Notes: generated by a model not told the origin, from the sequence alone. 64,000 nucleotides of DNA from Amycolatopsis thermoflava N1165 (GCF_000473265.1 NZ_KI421511.1:1973731-2037730), one strand, 5' to 3'; positions 33,784 to 43,925 are shown, counted from the first letter of the stretch. A program made the numbers and translations.

Positions 33784-33873
33784 TCAGTCCATAGCCGCCA
33801 CAAAGCGCACATTTGCCGACAGCCCGGTAGCCTCGATCCGCTTGACGATGCTCGTCGTGAAGAATATCTCCCC
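33784..33873 (-). pseudogene. Possible immunity-protein C-terminus
   Basis: Thirty codons read GEIFFTTSIVKRIEATGLSA then NVRFVAAMD and a stop. The xxFxxxxIVxxIxxxGLxxxxF layout is like the end of DUF1629-type immunity proteins. A TAA directly before the segment and a frameshift from the preceding frame show that the gene is broken. It lies downstream of the AHH toxin tip in the same orientation, the usual order of toxin and immunity genes. Low confidence. Confidence 0.3.
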
Positions 33874-34102
33874 TTAGCGACCAATTGAGGGACCATGAAC
33901 ACCAGATTCTCCTCGATCTTTTCGCGAAAAAATCGCGACTCTTGAGCGTACGCGTCGCCTTAATCGCAATGCAGCGAGAGCAGTTCTCCAAATTCAGCGA
34001 GAAGGCGTCAATAATTCGTACACGATCGGCCGACACGACGCACCTTGCTCCCTCTCTCAAATCCGTCGTTGGTCCGACGGTAGTAGATGCGAGGGCTCTC
34101 GG

Positions 34103-34399
34103 TCACGGCCACCTTCCCGCTTGTAGCTGTTGGCGAATGTAGTCGAGGATCGCGACTGCGTCCTCTCTGCGGTGGACCGCCTTGCCGTTCGGGTTCGGCG
34201 TGGCTTTGTTGCCGGGTAGGAATACCCCGTTCTCCGCGGAGTTCAGGTCGATGTCGAAGCTGCTCAGGATCTGGCGCGACTTGTCAGAGCGCCTGTCCTT
34301 ATACGGCACGATGTGGTGCGCTTCTTCTCCTGATGCACGGCTGTACCCAGCTGCGTTCAGGTTGTCACCCAGAATCGTTGATGGGCTGCCCGCGGCCAT
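34103..34399 (-). pseudogene. Orphan C-terminal AHH nuclease toxin domain
   Basis: A 98-codon segment carrying an HNH/endonuclease VII-type AHH domain: EEAHHIVPYKDRRSDK (the catalytic His pair), FDIDLNSAENGVFLPG and HRREDAVAILDYIRQQL. In full-length polymorphic toxins this domain is the last part of a protein of over 1,000 residues with secretion and repeat regions. Here the frame upstream of 34399 continues briefly (ending SSCYTAVA) without any of these, and there is no ribosome site. It is an orphan toxin tip, typical of recombination hot spots in toxin loci. Confidence 0.65.
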
Positions 34400-34480
34400 C
34401 GCAACGGCTGTGTAGCAGGAGCTATCGGTGGAGCTTCCACGTCCTGCTGGCCAGCCGGCTCGCCGAAGATGTCGTGTACG

Positions 34481-34722
34481 GCCGAGGTGGATATTGAGTC
34501 CGTCTACGTGCTGGAAGCCGCGCTCGCCGAGCCATTCTGGAGGTGCCCTCAGCGCTGGTCGTGTACCTGTCCGAGGTGAGCTTCCTGGCGGCCTGCGGCG
34601 TTCGGGCCCTGGTCCGAACGCACCAGCGATGCGCGCCTGCCTCCGCGTTGCGGATCGTCGTCACTGGCGTACCTCGCCGGGTTCTCGAGCTGGGCGGGCT
34701 GGCCGGCTCGCTGCCCTTTTGA
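34481..34722 (+). pseudogene. Frameshifted STAS domain (anti-sigma factor antagonist)
   Basis: In one frame the DNA reads AEVDIESVYVLEAALAE, as at the start of a STAS domain. Near 34535 the match moves to another frame: VPSALVVYLSEVSFLAACGV, then RALVRTHQRC, ending RRVLELGGLAGSLPF and a stop. The second part fits the phosphorylated-serine strand and the last helix of an anti-sigma factor antagonist, with Ala-Cys-Gly where the serine is expected. N-terminus missing, one frameshift: a decayed gene. Confidence 0.55.
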
Positions 34723-35139
34723 ACCGCGAGGGCCTGGCCCGTCGTCGACGCCCCCCGCGCGGGTGATCAAGCGGCGGGCGGTCCATCCTGGCCCGGGGAT
34801 ACGGTCGAACCACGACCGCCAAGTCAAGGACCGGATCACCCTGTTTCTCAGCCTTCGCGGTCACACGTGCGTCCGCGAACCACTTCAGATCTACCTCGTC
34901 AACACGGCTTTGGTTTTCGGACGCGACCGCCTGGGCATGCCCCGTTGGCCGGTCATCGTCGACCATCCGCCTACTCCTCACCGATCTCTCCCATCCGGCG
35001 TGGCGGGAGCCCGAGCGTGGAGCCCGTCGGCCCTTCCCTCTGCCGTGCTCGAGTGGCTGAGCAGGCATTTCCTGTACTCCGCGGCGCCACCGTACAGCTG
35101 GTACTGGGAGCCGCGACAGTGAGGCCAGTCGATCATGTC
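34723..35139. other. No gene recognised
   Basis: About 400 bases between the STAS remnant and the ABM gene. Open frames exist on both strands, but none has a ribosome site or a recognisable domain. It forms the right edge of the decayed region. Confidence 0.4.
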
Positions 35140-35466
35140 TCAGATCCTCGGGGTTTCCGGAATATCGCTCGGAAACACCGGTGACCCGAAGATGTTCACG
35201 TGGCCGCCGGGGCGGACGCAGCGCGCCGCGGCCTTTCGCCAGGTCGCGTAGTGCGGGGCGGAGCGGTGCTCGACTTCGAACGCCTTCTGGTCGCGGTAGA
35301 TCTCGTACAGCAGGAACCGGTGCGGGTCCTCGGCCGAGCGGTGCACGTCGAAGCGGAGGCAGCCGGGTTCGTCGCGCAGGGTGGCGTGCGCGTTGGCGCG
35401 GATCGCGTCCAGGAATTCGCCGAGGCGCTCGGGGATCACGTCGAGCGTGACGATCACCGTGTACAT
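35140..35466 (-). CDS. Antibiotic biosynthesis monooxygenase (ABM) domain protein
   Basis: A 108-residue dimeric alpha/beta-barrel protein. It begins [20 protein letters not shown], has EPGCLRFDVHRS and FLLYEIYRDQKAFEVE, and HYATWRKA, the standard ABM layout. Such proteins are small cofactor-free monooxygenases or isomerases. ATG 35466 overlaps the stop of the Ldh-family gene (TGATG). It is the last gene of the leftward arm of the acid cluster; a second ABM gene sits at the end of the rightward arm (53254). Confidence 0.82.
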   Translation of the reverse strand: MYTVIVTLDVIPERLGEFLDAIRANAHATLRDEPGCLRFDVHRSAEDPHRFLLYEIYRDQKAFEVEHRSAPHYATWRKAAARCVRPGGHVNIFGSPVFPSDIPETPRI

Positions 35467-36518
35467 CAGGCGGCCAACTCCAGGTTGAGACCGCAGCTCG
35501 CGGCGAGGGCGTGCAGCTCCTCCACCGTCTTGGCCGGCAGCACCACACCGTCGCGCCGCCCGGCGGCCTCGGCGCGGGTTTCGATCTCGCCGGGGTGGAA
35601 GATCTCCGCAGCGCCCGCGGCCAGCGGCACGGCTTTGGTGCAAGCGATCAGGTCCTCGATGCGGCGGTCGAACTCCGCCGGACCCAAAACGGCGTCCACG
35701 CGGAGGGCGAGGACCAGGTGGCCGCAGCCGCTGCGCCGGTCCGGGACATAGGGGCCGGCGACGTCGGTCGCGTACGAGCTGCCGGTCAGCACGCCGGAGA
35801 GCACGTCCATCATGAACGAGATCCCGTACCCCTTGTGCCCGGCCATCGGCGCGAGGATCCCGTCGATCGCCGCGCGCGGGTCGGTCGTCGGCGCGCCGCC
35901 GGCGTCGATCGCCCACCCCTCCGGGATGCGCTCGCCGCGCTGCAGGGCGGCGTAGATCTTCCCGCGCGCCACGCCGGTGTTGGCGATGTCGAGCACCACC
36001 GGACCGTGTGCGCCGCCGGGTGTCGCGATCGACCACGGGTTCGCGCCGACCGTCTTGGCGCGCCCGCCCCACGGCGCCATCGCGGGACTGCCGTTGGTGG
36101 TCAGGATGCCGACGCAGCCCGCCCGCGCCATCCGCCGCGTCCAGTAGGCGGCGGTGCCGAAGTGGTTGCTGTTGCGCACCGCCACCACGCCGACCCCGTG
36201 CTCGCCGGCCCGCTCGACCGCCAGGGCGCAGGCGCGGTCGGTGACAACCTGCCCGATTCCGTCGTCACCGTCGAGCACGGCGACGGCCCCGATGTCGGTG
36301 ACGAGCCGCGGCTCGGTGACCGCGCGCATCACGCCGGACCGCAGCCGCGCGACGTACCAGCCCAGCCGCAGCATGCCGTGCGAGGGGTGGCCCCACAGGT
36401 CGGCGGTGACGAGGCTGTCGCTGACCAGGCGCGCGTCCGCTTCCGGGACGCCAGCGGAGCGCAGGATGGCCGCCCCGGCGTCGGTGAGGGCGCCGGGGTC
36501 GACGCGGATGTCGTTCAC
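35466..36518 (-). CDS. Ldh family oxidoreductase (malate/L-lactate dehydrogenase type II)
   Basis: A 350-residue NAD(P)-dependent 2-hydroxyacid dehydrogenase of the Ldh_2 family, unrelated to classical lactate dehydrogenase. Its hallmarks are HPSHGMLRL with the catalytic histidine, [11 protein letters not shown], and [16 protein letters not shown]. Members interconvert 2-oxo and 2-hydroxy dicarboxylates or ureidoglycolate-like acids. GTG 36518 overlaps the aconitase stop. Its place after aconitase suggests it oxidises or reduces a hydroxy di- or tricarboxylic acid. Confidence 0.88.
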   Translation of the reverse strand: MNDIRVDPGALTDAGAAILRSAGVPEADARLVSDSLVTADLWGHPSHGMLRLGWYVARLRSGVMRAVTEPRLVTDIGAVAVLDGDDGIGQVVTDRACALAVERAGEHGVGVVAVRNSNHFGTAAYWTRRMARAGCVGILTTNGSPAMAPWGGRAKTVGANPWSIATPGGAHGPVVLDIANTGVARGKIYAALQRGERIPEGWAIDAGGAPTTDPRAAIDGILAPMAGHKGYGISFMMDVLSGVLTGSSYATDVAGPYVPDRRSGCGHLVLALRVDAVLGPAEFDRRIEDLIACTKAVPLAAGAAEIFHPGEIETRAEAAGRRDGVVLPAKTVEELHALAASCGLNLELAA

Positions 36519-39145
36519 AGTGGACCGTCCTCGGTGGTGAGCAGGGAACGCAGGACGTAGGGCAGGATCCCGCCGTGCCGGTGGTAGTCCCGCTCCCGTT
36601 CGGTGTCGAGGCGCACCACCACCTCGAACGTCACGCCGTCGGCCTCCACCGTGGCGGTGCGCGGGTAACCGGCCAGGCCGCGCACGGTGAACCGTTCGTG
36701 CCCGGTGAGTCCGAGCGATTCGGCCGACTGGCCGGGGAGGAACTGCAGCGGCAGCACGCCCATCCCGATGAGGTTGGAGCGGTGGATGCGTTCGAACGAC
36801 TCGGCGAGCACGGCCCGCACCCCGAGCAGGGCCGGGCCCTTGGCGGCCCAGTCGCGGGAGGAGCCGGAGCCGTAGTCCCGCCCGGCGAGCACCAGCAGGG
36901 GCGTGCCGGCGTCGCGGTGCGCGAGGGCCGCCTCGTACACGCTGGTCACGGTGCCGTCCGGGGCGAGCGCGTAGCCGCCTTCGGTGCCGGGGACGAGCTG
37001 GTTGCGCAGCCGGACGTTGGCGAAGCAGCCGCGCATCATGACCTCGTGGTTGCCGCGGCGGGAGGCGTAGGTGTTGAGGTCGAATCGCGGCACGCCGAGT
37101 CCGGTCAGGTACTGCCCGGCGGGGGTGTGCGGGGGGATCGCGCCGGCCGGTGAGACGTGGTCGGTGGTGACAGAGTCGCCGAGCTTGACCAGCACCCGCG
37201 CGCCCTCGATGCCGGTGACCGGCCCGGGTTCCGGGCGCATGCCGTCCAGGTAGGGCGGGCGGCGCAGGTATGTCGAGCCGTCGTCCCACGCGAAGGTCTC
37301 CCCGGCCGGCGCGTCCAGCTCCTGCCAGCGCCGGTCGCCGGTGAACACGTCCCGGTAGACCTCGGTGAACATCTCGGGCCGCAGCGACTCGTCGATGACC
37401 TCGCGGATCTCCGCCGCGCTGGGCCAGATGTCGCGCAGGAACACCGGTTCTCCCCCGGCGCCGGTGCCCAGTGGTTCGGTGAGCAGGTCGGTGTCCATCG
37501 TGCCGGTGAGCGCGTAGGCGACGACCAGCGGCGGCGAGGCGAGGTAGTTCATCCGCACCTCGGGGTTGATCCGGCCGTCGAAGTTGCGGTTGCCGGACAG
37601 CACCGCCACCACGGTCAGGTCGTGCTTGGTGACCTCCCGCGACACCTCCGGGATGAGCGGCCCGGACGCGCCGATGCACGTCATGCACCCGTAGCCGGTG
37701 AGGTGGAACCCCAGCTTCTCCAGGTACGGGGTCAGCCCCGCGCGGTCGAAGTAGCCGGTGACCACGCGGGACCCGGGCGACAGGCTGGTCTTCACCCACG
37801 GCTTGCTCGACAGCCCGGCGCGCACGGCGTTGCGGGCGAGCAACCCGGCCGCGACCATCACCGCCGGGTTGGAGGTGTTGGTGCACGAGGTGATCGCGGC
37901 GATGACGACCGAGCCGTGGCCGAGCCGGTCCGCGGCCGGCTCCTGGGACGCGACGCCCATCTCCGCGAGCGCCTGCCGGAAACCGGTTTTCGCCGCGTCC
38001 AGCCGCACCCGGTCCTGCGGCCGGCGCGGTCCGGCCAGCGACGGCACCACGGTGCCCAGGTCGAGCTCGACGGTCTCGGAGTAGCGCGGCTCGTGGGACG
38101 GGTCGTGCCACAGCCCCTGTTCCTTGGCGTAGGCCTCGACGAGCCGGACGTGCTCCGGGTCGCGCCCGCTGAACCGCAGGTAGCGGATGGTCTCGGCGTC
38201 GATCGGGAAGTAGGCGCAGGTCGAGCCGAACTCGGGGCTCATGTTGGCGATGGTGGCGCGGTCGGCCAGGCCGATGGCGCCGACGCCGGGCCCGGTGAAC
38301 TCGACGAACTTGCCGACCACGCCGTGCGCCCGCATCAGCTCGGTGATCGTGAGGACCAGGTCGGTGGCGGTCGCGCCCTCGCGGAGTTCGCCGTGCAGCC
38401 GCAGTCCGACGACCCGTGGCACGAGCATCGACAGGGACTGGCCGAGCATCGCGGCCTCGGCCTCGATCCCGCCGATCCCCCAGCCGAGGACGCCGAGCCC
38501 GTCGACCATCGTGGTGTGCGAGTCGGTGCCGAGGCACAGGTCGGGGTAGGTCCAGCCGCCGCCGGTCATCACGACGCGGGCCAGGTACTCCAGGTTGACC
38601 TGGTGCATGATCCCGGTGCCGGGCGGCACGACCGCGAAGTTCCGCAGCGTTTCCTTGCCCCACTTGAGGAACCGGTAGCGTTCGGCGTTGCGCCGGTACT
38701 CGATCTCGACGTTGCGGTCCAGCGCGTCCGGGCGGCCGAACACGTCCGCGATCACCGAGTGGTCGATGACGAGTTCGGCCGGGATGACGGGGTTCACCCG
38801 GCGCGGGTCGCCGCCGAGCGCGGCCATGGCGTGCCGCATCGCCGCCAGGTCGGCCAACGCCGGGACGCCGTTGGTGTCGTGCAGGAAGATCCGGGCCGGG
38901 TGCAGGTCGACGGCGGTGTCGTGCACGTCCGGCGCGCCCCACCGCAGCAGCGCTTCGATCTGCTCGCCGGTGACGACGCGGCCGTCCTCGTGGCGGAGGA
39001 GGTTCTCCAGCACGATCTTCAACGTGACGGGCAGGCCGTCGGGGGCCAGTCCGGCGATGCGGTGGATGCGGTGGTCCACCCCGCCGACCGTGAGGACGCC
39101 TGCGGTGCCGAAGCTGTTCCGGCTTGGGAAGGTCGGGGCGGTCAT
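36515..39145 (-). CDS. acnA: Aconitate hydratase family protein (AcnA type)
   Basis: An 876-residue aconitase with all three 4Fe-4S cysteines ([11 protein letters not shown] and GYGCMTCIG), the substrate-binding [14 protein letters not shown], and the swivelling C-terminal domain with [15 protein letters not shown]. It is shorter than the roughly 940-residue housekeeping aconitases of actinobacteria. Overlap with the Ldh and aldolase genes on both sides puts it in a catabolic operon, so it is likely a dedicated copy that moves a hydroxyl on citrate or a citrate-like acid. AcnD (2-methylcitrate dehydratase) is an alternative; no prp genes are nearby. Confidence 0.9.
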   Translation of the reverse strand: MTAPTFPSRNSFGTAGVLTVGGVDHRIHRIAGLAPDGLPVTLKIVLENLLRHEDGRVVTGEQIEALLRWGAPDVHDTAVDLHPARIFLHDTNGVPALADLAAMRHAMAALGGDPRRVNPVIPAELVIDHSVIADVFGRPDALDRNVEIEYRRNAERYRFLKWGKETLRNFAVVPPGTGIMHQVNLEYLARVVMTGGGWTYPDLCLGTDSHTTMVDGLGVLGWGIGGIEAEAAMLGQSLSMLVPRVVGLRLHGELREGATATDLVLTITELMRAHGVVGKFVEFTGPGVGAIGLADRATIANMSPEFGSTCAYFPIDAETIRYLRFSGRDPEHVRLVEAYAKEQGLWHDPSHEPRYSETVELDLGTVVPSLAGPRRPQDRVRLDAAKTGFRQALAEMGVASQEPAADRLGHGSVVIAAITSCTNTSNPAVMVAAGLLARNAVRAGLSSKPWVKTSLSPGSRVVTGYFDRAGLTPYLEKLGFHLTGYGCMTCIGASGPLIPEVSREVTKHDLTVVAVLSGNRNFDGRINPEVRMNYLASPPLVVAYALTGTMDTDLLTEPLGTGAGGEPVFLRDIWPSAAEIREVIDESLRPEMFTEVYRDVFTGDRRWQELDAPAGETFAWDDGSTYLRRPPYLDGMRPEPGPVTGIEGARVLVKLGDSVTTDHVSPAGAIPPHTPAGQYLTGLGVPRFDLNTYASRRGNHEVMMRGCFANVRLRNQLVPGTEGGYALAPDGTVTSVYEAALAHRDAGTPLLVLAGRDYGSGSSRDWAAKGPALLGVRAVLAESFERIHRSNLIGMGVLPLQFLPGQSAESLGLTGHERFTVRGLAGYPRTATVEADGVTFEVVVRLDTERERDYHRHGGILPYVLRSLLTTEDGPL

Positions 39146-39771
39146 CGGGTCTCCGCTGGTCGGAGCGCGGCGGCTTGCTCCGGCGTGAGGGGCCGGGTCG
39201 CGTGCCCGCGCAGGAGCAGGTGCAGGCGCGCCGTCTCTTCGAGTTCCTCGACGGCGTCGGCCGCGGCCGCGAGGTCGGCCCCGGCTACGACCGGTCCGTG
39301 GTTGGCGAGCAGCATGGCGTGGTGGCGGCGCGCGGTGTCTTCGGCGAGCGGCCCGAGCGCGGGGTCGCCGGGCGCGTGGTAGGGCAGCAGCGGCAGGGTG
39401 CCGACGCGCATCGCGTAGTAGGCGGTCAGCGGCGGCAGCACGTCGGCCGGGTCGACGTCGGCGAGGCAGGACACCGCGACCGCGTGGGTCGAGTGCAGGT
39501 GCACCACCGCACCGGCGCCGGGGCGGGCGCGGTACACCGCGGCGTGCAGGAAGGCCTCTTTGGACGGTCGTGGTCCGTCGACGTGCCGTCCGTCGGCGTC
39601 GATGACGGCCAGCGCGTCCGGGTCGAGGTCGCCCAGGCTCGCGCCGGTCGGGGTGACGAGGATCTGCTCACCGTGCCGCACGCTGAGGTTGCCGGTGCGG
39701 CCGAACGTCAGCTTCCGATGGAACAACGACGCGCCCAGGGCGGCGATCTGCGCGCGGATTCCGGTGCTCAT
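39142..39771 (-). CDS. Class II aldolase/adducin family protein (OtnC-like)
   Basis: A 209-residue zinc aldolase. Motifs: [20 protein letters not shown], the Glu-His pocket in [12 protein letters not shown], the metal ligands [12 protein letters not shown], and NHGPVVAG for the third histidine. Length and the adjacent DUF1537 kinase match the OtnC-OtnK pair of four-carbon acid-sugar breakdown, in which the phosphorylated 2-oxoacid is decarboxylated to dihydroxyacetone phosphate. The ATG at 39771 overlaps the kinase stop (ATGA), and the stop overlaps the aconitase start. Confidence 0.88.
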   Translation of the reverse strand: MSTGIRAQIAALGASLFHRKLTFGRTGNLSVRHGEQILVTPTGASLGDLDPDALAVIDADGRHVDGPRPSKEAFLHAAVYRARPGAGAVVHLHSTHAVAVSCLADVDPADVLPPLTAYYAMRVGTLPLLPYHAPGDPALGPLAEDTARRHHAMLLANHGPVVAGADLAAAADAVEELEETARLHLLLRGHATRPLTPEQAAALRPAETR

Positions 39772-40997
39772 CGCGTCGCTCCGTCCATCGCGCGGACCAG
39801 CAGGTCCGGCCGGCCGAAGTTGCCGGACTTCAGCAGCAGCGCCACCGGATCGTCGGTGGTCGTCACGCACCACGGCACCCCGCGGTCGGCCTCGTCGCCG
39901 ACGACGACCTGCTCGACACCGAGCGCGGTGGTCACCGCGCCGGAGGTCTCCCCGCCGGCCACCGCGATCCGGCGGACGCCGAGTTCGACCGCGCGCCGGG
40001 CGAGCAGTCCGAGGGTCTCCTCCAGAACCTCGGCGATCCCCGGCCCTGTCGCCCGCTGCTCCGCAGGCGCGGACGAGTACAGCACCACGGGACCGTCGCC
40101 GAGGTTGCGCTCCAGCCACTCCACCGCGACCGCGGCCAGCTCGGCCGGGACCGGGGCGGCGACCGGGTCGAGCCGGTGCCCGGGAAAACGGGCCAGTGCC
40201 TGGTCGAGCTGGCCGAGCGTGGCCGCCGAACAGCTGCCGGCGAGGATCACGCCCGGCCCGGGCGGGAGCGGGACGATCTCCGCCGTGCGCGCCGCTTCCG
40301 GCACGGCCACCCGGGCGATCGCACCGGCCAGGCCCGCTCCCCCGGTGAGGAGCGGCCAGTCGCTCGTCGCGCGGGCGAGGGCGAGCAGGTCGGCCTCTTC
40401 GGTGGCATCGGCGACGACGTGGCGGACGTCGAGCCCGTCGAGGTGCTCCTGGACGAAGGCCGGGCCGCGCCGCACCGCGGTCAGCGGCAGCAGCCCGACC
40501 GGGTGCGGGGTCTGCCTGCCGAGCACGCGCACCAGGTTCGCGTCGGTCATCGGGGTGAGCGGGTGGTGGCGCATCGGGGAGTCCGACAGCAGCACGTCGC
40601 CGACGAACAGGTGCCCGAGGTAGGTGGTGCGGCCGTGTTCGGGTGAGGCCGGGCAGATCAGCGTGCGGCCACCAAGGACACCGAGGAGCGCGTCGGCGAC
40701 CGGGCCGATGTTGCCCGCATCGGTCGAATCAAAGGTGCTGCAGTACTTGAAGTAGAACCGGGTGACGCCGAGCGCGGCGAGCCACCGTTGCGCGGCCAGC
40801 GTCCGCGTGACCGCATCGTCCGCCGGGATGCTGCGGGTCTTCAGGGCGACCACGACGGCATCACAGTCCGGCACGCCGGCCCGCTCGCCCGGAACCCCGA
40901 AGCGCAGGACCGTCCGCATCCCGGCGCGGCGCAGCGCGGCGGCGACGTCGCTGCCGCCGGTGTGGTCGTCGGCGATGCAGCCGAGCACCGGGCTCAC
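39768..40997 (-). CDS. Four-carbon acid sugar kinase family protein (DUF1537)
   Basis: A 409-residue kinase of the OtnK/DtnK family. It opens LGCIADDHTGGSDVAAALRR, has FYFKYCSTFDSTDAGNIGP for the acid-sugar pocket and ICPASPEHGRTTYLGHLFVG, and in the nucleotide-binding half AGSCSAATLGQ and AGGETSGAVTTALG. The family phosphorylates 3-oxo-4-hydroxy acids. GTG 40997 overlaps the racemase-family stop. Together with the class II aldolase this makes the phosphorylation/aldol part of the pathway. Confidence 0.9.
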   Translation of the reverse strand: MSPVLGCIADDHTGGSDVAAALRRAGMRTVLRFGVPGERAGVPDCDAVVVALKTRSIPADDAVTRTLAAQRWLAALGVTRFYFKYCSTFDSTDAGNIGPVADALLGVLGGRTLICPASPEHGRTTYLGHLFVGDVLLSDSPMRHHPLTPMTDANLVRVLGRQTPHPVGLLPLTAVRRGPAFVQEHLDGLDVRHVVADATEEADLLALARATSDWPLLTGGAGLAGAIARVAVPEAARTAEIVPLPPGPGVILAGSCSAATLGQLDQALARFPGHRLDPVAAPVPAELAAVAVEWLERNLGDGPVVLYSSAPAEQRATGPGIAEVLEETLGLLARRAVELGVRRIAVAGGETSGAVTTALGVEQVVVGDEADRGVPWCVTTTDDPVALLLKSGNFGRPDLLVRAMDGATR

Positions 40998-41653
40998 GCG
41001 TGCACCTCCGCGCGCAACGCCCGCGCTGCGAGGTGGGGCGGACTGAGCACCGGCACCCCGAGCGCGGCCTCGACCGCGTCCCGGACGGGGGCGAGGGAGA
41101 ACTGGCCGAGCACCACCAGATCCGTCTCCCCCGCCGCCCGCGCGGTCTCCGCGACCAGCTCCGCCGCCCGCGGGATGTCGCCCGCCGCCAGCGCTTCCCG
41201 CGCGCCGGCCACGACGTGACCGTCCACTGTGGTCCGCGGATCGAGGTGCGCACGCAGGCGGGCGACCGTGTCGCGGGTGCCCGCCTCGATCGGGCCGAGG
41301 ACCACCACCCGCTCCGGCGCGAGCCGGGCCGCCTCCGCGAACAGCGCGCCGTCGGAGGACAGCACCGGGACCGGCAGCCCCGGCGCCGCCTCGTCGGCGA
41401 CCGGCCCGTACATCGAGCAGCTCAGCAGCACCGCGTCCGCGCCGCCCTCGACGGCGTAGGAGATCAGCGCGCGCATCCGGCTCCGCAGCGCCGGGGTGAG
41501 CCCGCCGGCCCGCTCGGCGTCGCTGATCAGGGTGTCGTCGAGCAGGTTCCACCGGCGCGCCTCCCCGAACTCGTCGTCGAATGCGGTGGCTGCGGGCGCC
41601 ATGGCGGCGGGGGTGGCGTGGACGAGGGCCACGAGGGGCTGGTGCCCGGTCAC
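40994..41653 (-). CDS. Aspartate/glutamate racemase family protein
   Basis: A 219-residue protein of the Asp/Glu/hydantoin racemase and maleate isomerase fold. The first catalytic cysteine is present (LLSCSMYGP), but the position of the second reads VVLGQFSLAPV with no cysteine. It may act with one cysteine, as some isomerases and decarboxylases do. GTG 41653 is used, with AAAGG about seven bases upstream. Lying between a kinase and an IDH-like gene it may set the configuration of a carboxylic acid. Confidence 0.78.
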   Translation of the reverse strand: MTGHQPLVALVHATPAAMAPAATAFDDEFGEARRWNLLDDTLISDAERAGGLTPALRSRMRALISYAVEGGADAVLLSCSMYGPVADEAAPGLPVPVLSSDGALFAEAARLAPERVVVLGPIEAGTRDTVARLRAHLDPRTTVDGHVVAGAREALAAGDIPRAAELVAETARAAGETDLVVLGQFSLAPVRDAVEAALGVPVLSPPHLAARALRAEVHA

Positions 41654-41678
41654 GGTCGGCCTTTCTGTGTGCGGGTGG

Positions 41679-42767
41679 TCAGGCGGCCTGGATGGCATCC
41701 ACGACGGCGTCGGTGAACTCCGTCGTGGACGCGGTCCCGCCCAGGTCACGCGTGCGGGTGCCGGCGGTGACGGTCGCGGTGACGCCGTCCTCGACGCGGC
41801 GGGCGGCGTCGGTCAGGCGCGGGTCGTCGTTCTTCGCGGCGAGCCACTGCAGCAGCATGGCGCTGGAGAGGATCATCGCGATCGGGTTGGCGACGTTGCG
41901 CCCGGCGATGTCCGGGGCGGACCCGTGCGCGGCCTGCGCCATCGCGTGGGTGTCCGAGGAGTTGACCGACGGGGCGATGCCGAGCGAGCCGGCGATCTCC
42001 CCGGCCAGGTCGGAGAGGATGTCGCCGAACATGTTCTCGGTGACGATGACGTCGAACTCGTCGGCCTTGCGGACCAGCTTCATCGTCATCGCGTCGATGT
42101 GGAAGTCGTCGACGGTGACGTCCGGGTAGTCGGCGGCCACTTCCCGGCAGACCGTGCGGAACAGGCCGGTGGTCAGCTTCAGCACGTTGGCCTTGTGCAC
42201 GATGGTCAGCTTCTTGCCGCGCGCCTGGGCGAGCTCGAACGCGGTGCGGGCGATCCGCTCGGTCGCCGCGCGGGTGATGATGCCCATCGCGATCGCCACG
42301 TCCGGGGTGGGCATGAACTCGCCGGTGCCGGCGTGGGTGTTGCGGTCGGCGTAGAAGCCCTCGGTGTTCTCCCGCACGATCACCAGGTCGGTGCCCTCGA
42401 CGACGGCGTTGCCGCCGGGGAACGCCTTGGCCGGGCGGATGTTGGCGTAGAGCTGGAAGTGCTTGCGGATCGTGCCGCTGGGGTTGAGCTGCGAGCGGTG
42501 CGGCTCGGGGTAGGAGACGCTGTCGTGCGGGCCGAGCAGCCACGCGTCGAGCCCGGCGAGGGCCTCCAGCGTCGCGGCCGGGGTGTGCGCGCCGTGGGTC
42601 TCGATGGCGGCGGCGCCCAGCGGCAGCTCGGTCCACTCGACGGGTTCGAGGCCCGCCGCGTCGAACGCGGCGTCCAGGATCGCCACGGCGGATGGCACGA
42701 TCTCCGGTCCGATGCCGTCGCCGTGCAGGACGCCGAGCCGGTAGCGGCGGTTCGGGTTGCTGGTCAT
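41679..42767 (-). CDS. Isocitrate/isopropylmalate dehydrogenase family protein
   Basis: A 362-residue NAD(P)- and metal-dependent decarboxylating dehydrogenase of 2-hydroxy acids with a 3-carboxylate. Clear elements are LHGDGIGPEIVPSAV, LYANIRPAKAF, VIVRENTEGFYADRN, the Tyr/Lys/Asp region with VHKANVLKLTTG, and ENMFGDILSDLAGEIAGSLG. The substrate loop (NPSGTIRKHFQLY) differs from both true isocitrate and isopropylmalate enzymes, so the substrate is probably tartrate, malate or an alkylmalate-like acid. It follows the ABC transporter genes by 30 bases. Confidence 0.88.
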   Translation of the reverse strand: MTSNPNRRYRLGVLHGDGIGPEIVPSAVAILDAAFDAAGLEPVEWTELPLGAAAIETHGAHTPAATLEALAGLDAWLLGPHDSVSYPEPHRSQLNPSGTIRKHFQLYANIRPAKAFPGGNAVVEGTDLVIVRENTEGFYADRNTHAGTGEFMPTPDVAIAMGIITRAATERIARTAFELAQARGKKLTIVHKANVLKLTTGLFRTVCREVAADYPDVTVDDFHIDAMTMKLVRKADEFDVIVTENMFGDILSDLAGEIAGSLGIAPSVNSSDTHAMAQAAHGSAPDIAGRNVANPIAMILSSAMLLQWLAAKNDDPRLTDAARRVEDGVTATVTAGTRTRDLGGTASTTEFTDAVVDAIQAA

Positions 42768-42797
42768 GTCGGGGTGTGCGCCTTTCGGTACGGGGTT

Positions 42798-43925
42798 TCA
42801 GACTTGCAGCGTGAGGAGGTCTTCGGCGTCCTCCGAGGGGACCACGGCGTCGGCGTAGAGCAGGGCCGACTCCGGGGCGAAGGTGAGGCCGACCCGCCCG
42901 GAAAGCCCGGGGCGGGTGCTTTCGACCTGCACCACCTGGTTGCCCAGGCGCACGTCGTACTCGTAGTGGGAGCCGACGTAGGAACGGGTCAGGATCTCGG
43001 TGCCGAGCAGGTTCGCGGCGCCGGCTTCGCGGTCGGCGGGCAGGACTTCGAGCTTCTCCGGCCGGATCGCGACCGTGACCTGCCCGCCGGCGCCCACCTC
43101 GACCGGGGAGGCGACGGTCACGACCTCGCCCCCGGCGTCCAGCCGGACGTCGGTGCGGCCGTCGGCGCGCCGCTCGACCGTGCCGCGCAGGAAGTTGCAG
43201 CGGCCGACGAACGCGGCGACCGCCGCCGCGGCGGGCTGCTCGTAGATCTCGTGCGGGGTGCCGATCTGGAGCATGTCGCCCTCGCTCATCACCGCGATCC
43301 GGTCGGACAGGGCCAGCGCCTCGTCCTGGTCGTGGGTGACGTAGACGGTGGTGATGCCCAGGTCCTCCTGCAGGCGCTTGAGCCAGGCGCGGGCCTGCTC
43401 GCGCAGTTTGGCGTCCAGGTTGGACAGCGGCTCGTCGAGCAGCAGCACGCTCGGCGAGTACACCAGTGCGCGGGCCAGCGCGACCCGCTGCTGCTGGCCG
43501 CCGGAGAGCTGGTGCGGGTAGCGGTCCCGCAGGTGGGCCAGGCCGACCTTGTCCAGCGCGTCGGTGATGCGCCGGTCCTGCTCGTCCTTGCCGATCTTGC
43601 GGATCTTCAACGGCATCGCCAGGTTGGCGGCGATGGTCATGTGCGGCCACAGGGCGTAGGACTGGAAAACCATGCCGAGGTTGCGTTCCTCGGGTGTGCG
43701 GAACACCTTCCGCGCCACGTCGACGAACACCTCGCCGCCGACGCTGATGCTGCCGCCGGTCGGCTTCTCCAGCCCGGCGATGCAGTTGAGCGTGGTGGAT
43801 TTGCCGCAGCCGCTGGGGCCGAGCAGGGTGAAGAACTCGCCGTCGCGGATGGTGAAGTCGACGCCCTTGAGCACGCTGGTCGTGCCGAACGTCTTGTCGA
43901 GCTGGTGGACGCGGACCTCAGGCAT
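42798..43925 (-). CDS. ABC transporter ATP-binding protein (FbpC/PotA type)
   Basis: A 375-residue ATPase. Walker A is GPSGCGKST, the signature [15 protein letters not shown], Walker [15 protein letters not shown], and the H-loop [10 protein letters not shown]-terminal TOBE domain (about residues 280-375) is present, as in iron(III), polyamine and other importers. It overlaps the permease gene by eight bases. With the permease and binding protein it forms a complete importer. Confidence 0.9.
   Translation of the reverse strand: MPEVRVHQLDKTFGTTSVLKGVDFTIRDGEFFTLLGPSGCGKSTTLNCIAGLEKPTGGSISVGGEVFVDVARKVFRTPEERNLGMVFQSYALWPHMTIAANLAMPLKIRKIGKDEQDRRITDALDKVGLAHLRDRYPHQLSGGQQQRVALARALVYSPSVLLLDEPLSNLDAKLREQARAWLKRLQEDLGITTVYVTHDQDEALALSDRIAVMSEGDMLQIGTPHEIYEQPAAAAVAAFVGRCNFLRGTVERRADGRTDVRLDAGGEVVTVASPVEVGAGGQVTVAIRPEKLEVLPADREAGAANLLGTEILTRSYVGSHYEYDVRLGNQVVQVESTRPGLSGRVGLTFAPESALLYADAVVPSEDAEDLLTLQV

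Noticed and set aside
32659-33888. A 409-codon plus-strand open frame through the decayed region
   Set aside because: It has no domain, crosses the tRNA remnant and terminator, and its start has no ribosome site. Chance frame.
35466-38942. A very long open frame (over 1,100 codons) through the aconitase gene on the minus strand
   Set aside because: The N-terminal two thirds are Arg/Pro/Gly-rich, as expected of a GC-rich shadow frame. Only the last 350 codons, from GTG 36518, encode a real protein; the rest overlaps the clear aconitase gene.
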